Shown here piece by piece: positions 8,486-15,025 of a DNA stretch of 64,000 nucleotides (position 1 is its first letter; each line of letters begins with the position of its first letter). Both the position numbers and the translations under genes were made by a program. This DNA comes from Myxococcus stipitatus (GTDB lineage: Bacteria > Myxococcota > Myxococcia > Myxococcales > Myxococcaceae), in NCBI RefSeq assembly GCF_037414475.1, contig NZ_CP147913.1:4340001-4404000 (forward strand). Direction: 5' to 3'. The notes beneath the pieces were generated by a model. It was not told the origin of the DNA and did no database searches. It saw only the letters and a list, made by a program, of their open reading frames with translations.

Positions 8486-9149
8486 CCGAAGCCGAAGCAG
8501 CGGGTGCTCCGGACTCGGAGGACGCGAGCACGGAGGCCGCGGGCAGCATCGCCAGCTCGCGCTCCACCGCGGGCTCCAGCTCCGAGATGAACGCGCCGAA
8601 GAGCCGCTCCTCGAGCGCCAGCGCCTCGTCGAGCGAGGCCCCCACCTTGTTCAGCCGCGCCACACACGCGTCCTCGATGGAGCGGCGGTGGTTCTGCTCC
8701 TCGGTCACCACGCGCCCCAGCTCCTCGCGGACGCTCGGGTTGCGCGAGGCCGCCTTGTAGAGCGGGTAGAGCACCATCGCGCGGCGCTCGATGGCCGTCG
8801 TCGTCAGCAGGTAGTGCAGGTACACATCGGCGGCGCCGGTGTGCGACGTGGCCCACGCGGCCAGCTCATGGTCCAGCGCCTGGAAGTAGCGGCCCGCCGC
8901 CTCCGGGCACAGGAACGTGGTGATTTCCCCACCGGCCACCTCGGCCGACAGCCGCTTGAAGGCGAAGGCGTGGCGCGTCTCGTCCGTCAGGTGCTCCAGC
9001 ACCTCCAGCGAGGGGTGACGGTCCGCCACCGTGCGCGAAATCTTCCGCGCCCCGATGAACTCCATGAGGGACAGGGTGTGCAGCCAGCGAGCCTCGAGCT
9101 CGGGAGCCTGGGCCAACCGGCGGAGCACCGCCTGGATTCGGTCACGCAT
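8478..9149 (-). CDS. Ferritin-like diiron-fold protein
   Basis: The start is ATG 9147-9149 (MRDRIQAVLRR...); the product is 223 aa and mainly helical. Metal-ligand-like pairs are spaced as in ferritin-like four-helix bundles: MEFIGARK in helix 1, DETRHAF in helix 2, TAIERRAMV in helix 3 and EEQNHRRSIE in helix 4 (E..H pairs). It is cytoplasmic, with no signal peptide, and ends in an Ala/Ser-rich tail. Related proteins are annotated as ferritin-like domain or rubrerythrin-like; whether it acts as an oxygenase or an iron store is unknown. The stop codon lies in a TTCAC repeat. Confidence 0.65.
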   Translation of the reverse strand: MRDRIQAVLRRLAQAPELEARWLHTLSLMEFIGARKISRTVADRHPSLEVLEHLTDETRHAFAFKRLSAEVAGGEITTFLCPEAAGRYFQALDHELAAWATSHTGAADVYLHYLLTTTAIERRAMVLYPLYKAASRNPSVREELGRVVTEEQNHRRSIEDACVARLNKVGASLDEALALEERLFGAFISELEPAVERELAMLPAASVLASSESGAPAASASAK

Positions 9150-9195
9150 GCCGCGCCGTCTAGCGCGACGGCGGCCCGGGCGCGAGCCCCAAGAT

Positions 9196-10095
9196 TCACC
9201 CGGGCGCTCCCTCGCCCCACAGCACCTCCGCCACCGGGCGCTCCGGGGCATGTGTCACCGGCGCTTCTCCCTCCAGGAAGCGGAACAACTCCATGGCCAC
9301 CGCATGCGGGGCGTCCCACATGAGGAAGTGCCCCGCGTCCGGAACCTTCACCCACCGCGCCCCCGGGATGTCCCAGACCAGGCGCTCACCGAACTTCGCC
9401 GGGAGCACCTTGTCCTTCGCGCCCCACATCACCAGCACCGGCACCGCCAGGTGGCCCAGCCTGGGCGTCACCACCTGCGTCTGGTTCGTGTTGAGCGCCA
9501 CGGCGTCCCGCGCCAGCGACACCATGCCCACCTCCGTCATGTACGGCGCCAACAGCCCCTCCACCACCTGCGCGGAGGGCTTCTTCGCGAAGCCCCGGGA
9601 CTTGAGGGCCCAGGACAACACACCCACCATCCGCTCCGGCGACAACCGCCGCGCCATCCACGGCGTGCCCAGCTGCGCCATCAGCGGCAGGGGCCATGCG
9701 TCGTAGCTGACGCTGTCGAGCAGGCACAGCCGGCTCACCCGGCGCGGAAAGCGCACCGCGAGCTGTTGCGCGACGCCGCCCCCCACGTCGTGCCCCACCA
9801 CCGCCGCGTCCACCACGCCCAGGCGGTCCAGCCACGCCTCCAGCGCCTCGGCCTGCCTCGACAACGAGCGGTCGAACCGGTCCCTCCGGTCGGAGAACCC
9901 ATGCCCCAACAGGTCCGGCACCAGCACCCGATGCGACGTGGCCAATCCCCCCGCCAGGCCGCTCCACACGTAGCTCCACGTCGGCATGCCGTGCAGCAAC
10001 ACCACCGGAGACCCGCGGCCCCAGTCCACGTAGCTCACGAAGCGCTGGCCCAGCTCCAGCACGTCTTGATGTCTCTGCCACTCGCGCCAGTTCAT
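9196..10095 (-). CDS. Alpha/beta hydrolase with Asp nucleophile (haloalkane dehalogenase / epoxide hydrolase type)
   Basis: The start is ATG 10093-10095 (MNWREWQRHQDVLEL), which overlaps the upstream gene's stop by 4 bp (ATGA) and has GGAGG ahead; the product is 299 aa. The nucleophile elbow is GHDVGGG with Asp103, not Ser, which marks the haloalkane dehalogenase, fluoroacetate dehalogenase and epoxide hydrolase branch. The oxyanion motif HGMPTW, an acid candidate in WGAKDKV (Asp228) and the His in PDAGHFLMW (His256) complete the triad. The Trp that usually follows the nucleophile and binds halide in classical dehalogenases is Val here, so epoxide hydrolase remains open. Coupling to a DehI homologue favours dehalogenation. 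Confidence 0.8.
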   Translation of the reverse strand: MNWREWQRHQDVLELGQRFVSYVDWGRGSPVVLLHGMPTWSYVWSGLAGGLATSHRVLVPDLLGHGFSDRRDRFDRSLSRQAEALEAWLDRLGVVDAAVVGHDVGGGVAQQLAVRFPRRVSRLCLLDSVSYDAWPLPLMAQLGTPWMARRLSPERMVGVLSWALKSRGFAKKPSAQVVEGLLAPYMTEVGMVSLARDAVALNTNQTQVVTPRLGHLAVPVLVMWGAKDKVLPAKFGERLVWDIPGARWVKVPDAGHFLMWDAPHAVAMELFRFLEGEAPVTHAPERPVAEVLWGEGAPG

Positions 10096-10991
10096 CGCAG
10101 CTCCTCCGCGGCGACCCAATCCGGCACCAGGCGCGAGGCCCCCGGCATGGGCTGGCGCAGCATGTCCGGCACGTCCTGCACCAGCCGGGACAGGTTCAAC
10201 AGCAGCGAGGGCAAGCGGGCCTCCAGCGCCTCGGTCACCCGCGCGACCGCGTTCACGTTCTCCCCCAGCGCCGCCACCCGCTCGCGGCTCAGCGCCACCG
10301 CGTACGGCAGCGACAAGGCCCGCTTGCGCGCGGACTCACGCACGGACTCCGCCGCGGCCTGGAAGTCCTCGTCCTTCATGCGCGGCTTCAACCGGCGCCA
10401 CGCGGCCTCCAGGTACTCTGGCCAGCAGGCCAGCGCGCGGTACTCCCCCGGCACCCCCGGCGGCCCCACCGTCTTCTCGATGTCCGTGAACAGCGACCGG
10501 GTCAGCGCATCGCGAGGCCTCTCCGCCACCCACTCCATCGCCGCCATGCGCGCGGGGACGCCGTGCTCCAGCCGCTCCAGCTCACCGGGCACACCCCGGT
10601 GCCCCACCACGTGCCCGTCCAGCGCCAGCCGCACCGCCGACACCATCAGCAGCACCCGCGGCAGCATCGCCTCGTACAACTCGAGGGCACCTCTCGCGTG
10701 GAAGCGCTGACTGGGCCCCAGTTGCACCGCGGACCACGCGCCCAGCACCTCCCAGCCCACCGTCGTGTCCAGCACCTCCTGCCACAGCCCCGCGGCCAGC
10801 TCCTCGAAGGCGCGTGTCTCCACGTTGGGCCCCATCGCTTCCCACATCGCGACGAAGAAGCGTGGATACGCCGCCCACGTGCGCAGTGAGACATCCACTC
10901 CCGACACACGCATCGTCTGCCGCAGCTCGTGGTACACGCGCTCCACGTCGCCTTCGGCGCGGTGTTCGCTGACCTGTTTCACCCTGGCCAT
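10092..10991 (-). CDS. DehI-family 2-haloacid dehalogenase homologue
   Basis: The product is 299 aa, close to the ~296 aa of Pseudomonas DehI. The segment VYHELRQTMRVSGVDVSLRTWAAYPRFF...NVETRAFEELAAGL is typical of the all-helical DehI family (halocarboxylic acid dehalogenases), which hydrolyse both D- and L-2-haloacids without an ester intermediate. I did not place the catalytic Asp with certainty. The family also has members of unproven activity. The gene is the first of a two-gene unit; its stop overlaps the start of the GHD hydrolase by 4 bp, so both are translated together. The promoter should lie just right of 10991, where an inverted repeat is present. Confidence 0.75.
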   Translation of the reverse strand: MARVKQVSEHRAEGDVERVYHELRQTMRVSGVDVSLRTWAAYPRFFVAMWEAMGPNVETRAFEELAAGLWQEVLDTTVGWEVLGAWSAVQLGPSQRFHARGALELYEAMLPRVLLMVSAVRLALDGHVVGHRGVPGELERLEHGVPARMAAMEWVAERPRDALTRSLFTDIEKTVGPPGVPGEYRALACWPEYLEAAWRRLKPRMKDEDFQAAAESVRESARKRALSLPYAVALSRERVAALGENVNAVARVTEALEARLPSLLLNLSRLVQDVPDMLRQPMPGASRLVPDWVAAEELR

Positions 10992-11508
10992 GCCGGCACC
11001 CCCGCCAACAGTGGGACTGACGTGTCGACAAGGCCAAGGGATACACCGCCTCCGCGCACCTGCTCGCCCGCATGTCCGCGAGACAAGGTTGCGTCCTGAA
11101 GCACACGCCTTGTCGACCTCTCGTCACCTCGCCGACCCTGGGGCCGGTACCGTCAAACACTAAAGAACAATCGCGGCGGGCCGCCGTTTGACTCATTCCT
11201 TGGCGGCTCGCTTTGCTGCCCTCCGCGCGATGAAGCAGCTGTCGCGCCTGACTGGTTCGCGGGGGGCAACCAGCATGGGGCCTCGACACCTGTCGCACCG
11301 TTTACGATTCGACCTCAGGCTCCACGCCGCGCGAAGGCCACTTCGCGGCAGCGCTGTTCCACGTGTGCGGCCGCCTCGCTTTCACGACGGCGCTCCGCGC
11401 GCGCCCGCGAGCCATGGACGCCGTGTCTCACCAGACGCCTCGCGCAAGGCGCCCGAAGTCCTCATCCCACGCGACCTGGACGCCTCGCCTCGCCCGGAGA
11501 AGAACGAC
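10992..11508. other. 517-bp divergent intergenic region
   Basis: This gap lies between the dehalogenase-like unit (minus) and the peptide/kinase operon (plus). It holds long-range inverted GACAAGG-type repeats at 11024-11115. No ORF with a believable start was found before 11509, so the right part may be a long leader of the peptide operon. Confidence 0.5.
11024..11115. promoter_or_regulatory. Inverted repeat in divergent promoter region
   Basis: The arms GTCGACAAGGC (11024-11034) and GCCTTGTCGAC (11105-11115) are perfect 11-bp complements separated by 70 bp. A third partial site, GACAAGG, lies at 11082-11088 and can pair with 11106-11112. This could be a pair of operator sites for one regulator, or a long-range RNA hairpin in a leader. 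Confidence 0.35.
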
Positions 11509-11682
11509 ATGCACGAGAACAGCGACACCTGGGGTCCCCGGCTCGTCAGCGTCTCTCTGGCCGGCGCGGTGAGCGACTATCTCCAACGCCTCCAGGAGCT
11601 GCACCAGCGCGTCGAGGACGCCACGCGCGAGGTCAACCACCTCCAACAACAGGCCGGCTGTTCCCTGTTCACCACCGTGTGA
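11509..11682 (+). CDS. 57-aa peptide, candidate signal/precursor peptide
   Basis: The start is ATG 11509 (MHENSDTWGPRL...), with GGAGAA about 9 bases upstream. The peptide has a hydrophobic/amphipathic middle (LVSVSLAGAV, then a helix YLQRLQELHQRVEDATREV) and a short distinct tail AGCSLFTTV with a single Cys51. It ends 7 bp before a membrane histidine kinase gene, which is followed by an isoprenoid-synthase-fold gene and a methyltransferase. That order suggests a precursor peptide that might be lipid-modified and sensed by the kinase, as with ComX. This is inference from layout only. It could also be a small regulatory subunit of the kinase. Confidence 0.65.
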   Translation: MHENSDTWGPRLVSVSLAGAVSDYLQRLQELHQRVEDATREVNHLQQQAGCSLFTTV

Positions 11683-11689
11683 GCACGGC

Positions 11690-13042
11690 ATGAGCACGCG
11701 CATCGCCGGCGCCGCCATCCCGGCGTCCTTCCGGCGCTGGACGCGCGCCCAGGACTCCACCGAGGTCCTGGCCGCCGCGAGCGTGGGGGCCTGGTGGGCC
11801 CTCACCTTCTTCGCCCTGGTGCTGGTGGCCATCGTCGCCTGGGCCCCGGGCGCCAGCGCCCTGTTCGGCATCTCACCGAGCAGGGGGTTGCTGTGCGCGA
11901 GCCCCATGCTCATCAACGGACTGCTGTTCTCCTCGGCCTACCGCCAGCGCCGCCACATCGGGACGTGGGGCTGGCTGTGGCTGCTCGTGGGCGTGTCGAC
12001 GCTGCACTTCTTCCTCGCCGCGATGATGGCCATGTCCAAGCTCCAGGGCGCCAGCGTCATCGCCTCGCTGTTCCTGTTCACCACCGCGTTCCATGGACGG
12101 CTGCATCGCGTGACGCTCCGCCAGCCCTTCGTCGCGGTGGGCACGGTGCTGGCGCTGCTGGCGGCGCTGCCCTTCCGGGAGAGCGCCGAGCACCTGGTGC
12201 TCTTCGGCGTCATCGGCCCCGCGAGCCTCACCGCGGAGCTGTACCTGGGCACCTTCGCGGTGAAACACGACCGCGCCCGCGCACAGGCGGAGCGCTTGCG
12301 TGCCGCGATGCAGGCCCAGCTCCTGGAGCGGCAGGAGAAGGACGTGGACCGGCTGTCGCGGGCGCTGGGAGAAATCCTCGGGCACCACCAGGAGCTCGAC
12401 AGCGCGCTGATGACCGCGGACAGCGCCGCGGACGTGCTGTCGCTCCTGGGCTTGCAACGCTTCGGCCCCGGGCGCGCGGAATTCGATGAACGGGTGAAGA
12501 CGCTCACACGCAGCCTCCACCAGGTGCGCGGGATGGTGGCGGAGATTCGCGCCAAGGGGCGGCGGAGCATGGGCTCGGAGCCGGAGCCGGTGGAGCTGCC
12601 TCCGCTGCTGGAGGACGTGCGCGCAGGCATGGCGGTGCGTTTTCCGGACGTGGACATCCAGGTGGAGGTGGAGCCGGCCAGCCCTCCTCGCGCGCTGATG
12701 CGCGGGGGAGTCACCACGCTGCGCCGCGTGGTGGAGAACCTGGTGCTCAACGCGTGTGAGGGGGACGGAGAGCGCGGAGCCACGCGCGTCGCCATCCAGG
12801 CCCGGGTGGAGCCGCTCAGCGGCCGGCTGGAGGTGGTCATCGCCGACAACGGGCCGGGCTTCCCCACCGCGTTCCTCAACGTCCCCGCGGAGGAGATTCA
12901 CACGTCCAAGCCGGAGGGCACCGGCCTGGGCCTCTACACCAGCGAGTGTCTGCTTCGCGCCAGCGGCGGAATCCTGCACCGGCGCAATGCCCCGGACGGT
13001 GGAGCCCTGCTCCGCCTGTACCTGCCGAGGGAATACCCATGA
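11690..13042 (+). CDS. Six-TM sensor histidine kinase
   Basis: The product is 450 aa. Residues ~30-195 form about six membrane helices with little extracytoplasmic sequence. A coiled linker follows, then a DHp-like helix with His232/His233 in ILGHHQELD. The ATPase domain has the N-box ENLVLNACEG (~349-358), G1 box DNGPGF (386-391) and G2 box GTGLGL (410-415). The multi-helix sensor without a periplasmic domain resembles kinases that detect lipophilic or peptide signals (ComP-like) or the membrane state. No response regulator is adjacent. The gene overlaps the next by 4 bp (ATGA). Confidence 0.88.
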   Translation: MSTRIAGAAIPASFRRWTRAQDSTEVLAAASVGAWWALTFFALVLVAIVAWAPGASALFGISPSRGLLCASPMLINGLLFSSAYRQRRHIGTWGWLWLLVGVSTLHFFLAAMMAMSKLQGASVIASLFLFTTAFHGRLHRVTLRQPFVAVGTVLALLAALPFRESAEHLVLFGVIGPASLTAELYLGTFAVKHDRARAQAERLRAAMQAQLLERQEKDVDRLSRALGEILGHHQELDSALMTADSAADVLSLLGLQRFGPGRAEFDERVKTLTRSLHQVRGMVAEIRAKGRRSMGSEPEPVELPPLLEDVRAGMAVRFPDVDIQVEVEPASPPRALMRGGVTTLRRVVENLVLNACEGDGERGATRVAIQARVEPLSGRLEVVIADNGPGFPTAFLNVPAEEIHTSKPEGTGLGLYTSECLLRASGGILHRRNAPDGGALLRLYLPREYP

Positions 13043-13776
13043 GTGGTGGAGCGCTGTATCAGGAGTCCCTGCGCGTGCTGCGGCGGCTGGAGTTGCCCGA
13101 GGAGTCGGAGCGCGACGTGCTCGCCGCGCTCGAGGCCGCGCAGCCCGGGCCGCTGTCCCTCTTCTACGAGTCCGGCGCGGAGGCGGGACTGGACCGCGCC
13201 GTGCTGACCGCGCGCGGCGTCGGACTCTTCCTCAGCTTCTGCGCGGGCAACCTCGCCGACGACCTCATCGACGGAGACTGCGCCTGCTACGACGAGCCGG
13301 TGCGCGTGGGGCCCTCCGTGCAGTTCCTCCTGCAGAACCTCGCCTGGTCCACGCTCGCGGAGCCGCGCGCGAAGGTGCCGCCGCTCGCGCTGGAGGAGGG
13401 CGCGCGGCTGCTCGCGCAGGCCGCCGGTCCGCAGGCGCTGGAGGTGCGCACGCGCGAGTGGACCTCGCCGATGTTCCGCCGCGTGGCGGAGGGCATCGCC
13501 GGGAAGCAGTGGGCCGGCTACCTGCGGGTGTTGTGGGCGGGGACGTGGCTGGAGGAGCGCGCCGTCCCCGTGGGCCTGGCGTTGGGAATCGCGGCGCACA
13601 TCTCGGAGGACATCCGCTCGAAGGATGCGCGCTTCACGTCCATGTCCCCGGAGGACCGGGTCGCGGTGGTGGCGTGGGGACGGCGCGCCACCGAGTCACT
13701 TCGAGGCCAGGACCTGCGGTGCCTGGACGCGGCCCTGCGCCGCATCGAACCCCTTCTTCCGGAGGTCGAGCCATGA
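13039..13776 (+). CDS. Class 1 isoprenoid-synthase-fold protein (ComQ/polyprenyl-synthase-like)
   Basis: The product is 245 aa. The first Asp-rich motif is NLADDLIDGD with DDxxD at 74-78, and a second acidic motif HISEDIRSKD lies at 188-196. Their placement fits the all-alpha class 1 fold of trans-prenyltransferases, ComQ and terpene synthases. At 245 aa it is shorter than polyprenyl diphosphate synthases (~300+) and terpene cyclases. It is joined by ATGA overlaps to a histidine kinase before it and a methyltransferase after it. Either it prenylates the peptide encoded at the head of the operon, or it makes or cyclises a small prenyl compound. The peptide-prenylation idea is inferred from context. 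Confidence 0.7.
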   Translation: MSGGALYQESLRVLRRLELPEESERDVLAALEAAQPGPLSLFYESGAEAGLDRAVLTARGVGLFLSFCAGNLADDLIDGDCACYDEPVRVGPSVQFLLQNLAWSTLAEPRAKVPPLALEEGARLLAQAAGPQALEVRTREWTSPMFRRVAEGIAGKQWAGYLRVLWAGTWLEERAVPVGLALGIAAHISEDIRSKDARFTSMSPEDRVAVVAWGRRATESLRGQDLRCLDAALRRIEPLLPEVEP

Positions 13777-14642
13777 GGGCGGAGTCCCATTGGAGCGAGT
13801 CCCGCCACGACACGGTGGCCGCCTACTACGAGGAGAAGACGGAGCGCATCCTGCGCCGCTACGGGCCGGGCCCTCGCGTCCACTTCCACGTGGGGCTGGT
13901 GGACGACGTGCCTCCGCCGGGAGGGCCCGAGGCACGCGTGCGCGAGCGTGTCCACGCCTCGCAGGAGGTCCTGCTGGCGGAACTGGCCCACGCGATGGGG
14001 CCGCTCCCCGAGGAGAGCGAGGTGCTCGACGTGGGCTGCGGCCTGGGGGGTGGCTCTCTGTACTGGGCCTCCAAGCACCAGGCGCGGGTGACGGCGGTGA
14101 CCCACGTGGGCCTGCACGTGGAGCTGGTGCGCACGTTCGCGGAAATCGAAGGCGTGGGCGCGCGCGTGCATCCCTTGCACTGCGACGCGCTGGCGGTGCC
14201 GGGGCGGGCGTGCTTCGACGCGGTGGTGGCGGTGGAGACGTGCAGCTACCTGCCTCGCGCGGAGTGGTTCCGCCGGGTGCGGGGGCTGCTGCGCCCCGGA
14301 GGCGTGGTGGCCATCGCGGACTGTTTCCTGGGGAGGCCGGAGCTCGCGGGGCCGTTCGACCGCTACTGGCGCACGCGCATCGGCACGCGGGAGGAGTACC
14401 TGTCCGCCGCGCACGCCGCGGGGTTGGAGCTGGAGGCGTGTGACGACGTGTCCGGGCGCGCGGTGGGCTTCTGGTCGCTCACGCTGGAGCTGCTCGCGCA
14501 TGAGCGCTTCGCGCCCACGGGCCAGGCCCCCGCGAGAATCCTGGCCCGCGGCGAGTCGCGCCGAGAGCACCTGCGGCTCCAGCAGGCGTTGTTGGATGGA
14601 GGACTGGAGTACGCGCTGCTCGTGCTGCGCCGCGAAGGCTGA
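13773..14642 (+). CDS. SAM-dependent methyltransferase, small-molecule/prenyl-type
   Basis: The start ATG 13773 overlaps the previous stop (ATGA); the product is 289 aa. The SAM motif I is EVLDVGCGLGG (83-93), and post-motif RGLLRPGGVVAIADCF is typical of class I small-molecule methyltransferases. The N-terminal segment AAYYEEKTE...VHFHVGLVDD recalls the YHHHYGIGDVD-type entry of geranyl-diphosphate C-methyltransferases and of sterol/tocopherol methyltransferases; this resemblance is loose. In the operon it could methylate a prenyl diphosphate, a prenylated peptide or its carboxyl end. It is the last gene of the coupled four-gene unit. Confidence 0.78.
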   Translation: MRAESHWSESRHDTVAAYYEEKTERILRRYGPGPRVHFHVGLVDDVPPPGGPEARVRERVHASQEVLLAELAHAMGPLPEESEVLDVGCGLGGGSLYWASKHQARVTAVTHVGLHVELVRTFAEIEGVGARVHPLHCDALAVPGRACFDAVVAVETCSYLPRAEWFRRVRGLLRPGGVVAIADCFLGRPELAGPFDRYWRTRIGTREEYLSAAHAAGLELEACDDVSGRAVGFWSLTLELLAHERFAPTGQAPARILARGESRREHLRLQQALLDGGLEYALLVLRREG

Positions 14643-14758
14643 ACGTGCCCATCCCTCCTCCCAGTCGCGGGCGGACGAAGGGCCAGGCGCTCGTGTCCAC
14701 CGTGCCCGGAGCGCGGTGCGGCCCCAGCGTTGGGCCAGCCTGAAAGGAGGCACGCGCG

Positions 14759-14956
14759 ATGAGGACTTTCACGCGATGGTTGACGGTGGCGGCGGTGGCG
14801 GCGGCCCTGACGGTGACTGCGGGCTGCAAGGAGCGAAGCCGGGAGCACACCGGCGCCACGGGCGGCTCTGGCCGCGAGAGCAACACCATGCAGCCGGGCA
14901 CCGGCGGCAGTGGCTCTCAGATGCATGACACGGACGCGGGCACCCAGCAGCGCTGA
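14759..14956 (+). CDS. Small lipoprotein, 65 aa
   Basis: The start follows GAAAGGAGG, a strong ribosome-binding site. The signal RWLTVAAVAAALTVTAGC ends in lipobox TAGC. The mature part is about 43 residues, rich in Gly, Ser and Thr, with no domain. Small Gly/Ser-rich lipoproteins of this kind are common in myxobacteria; the function is unknown. Confidence 0.8.
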   Translation: MRTFTRWLTVAAVAAALTVTAGCKERSREHTGATGGSGRESNTMQPGTGGSGSQMHDTDAGTQQR

Positions 14957-15025
14957 GGCGGCTGGCTCCCGGATGGGCTCCGGCTGTTATCCTGACGCTT
15001 CGACGTCGGACAGCCGGAGCTCATC

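Noticed and set aside
11201-11217. Sigma-54-like -24/-12 promoter (TGGC...TTTGCT) upstream of the peptide operon
   Set aside because: The GG-to-GC spacing is one base too long and only part of the consensus is met.
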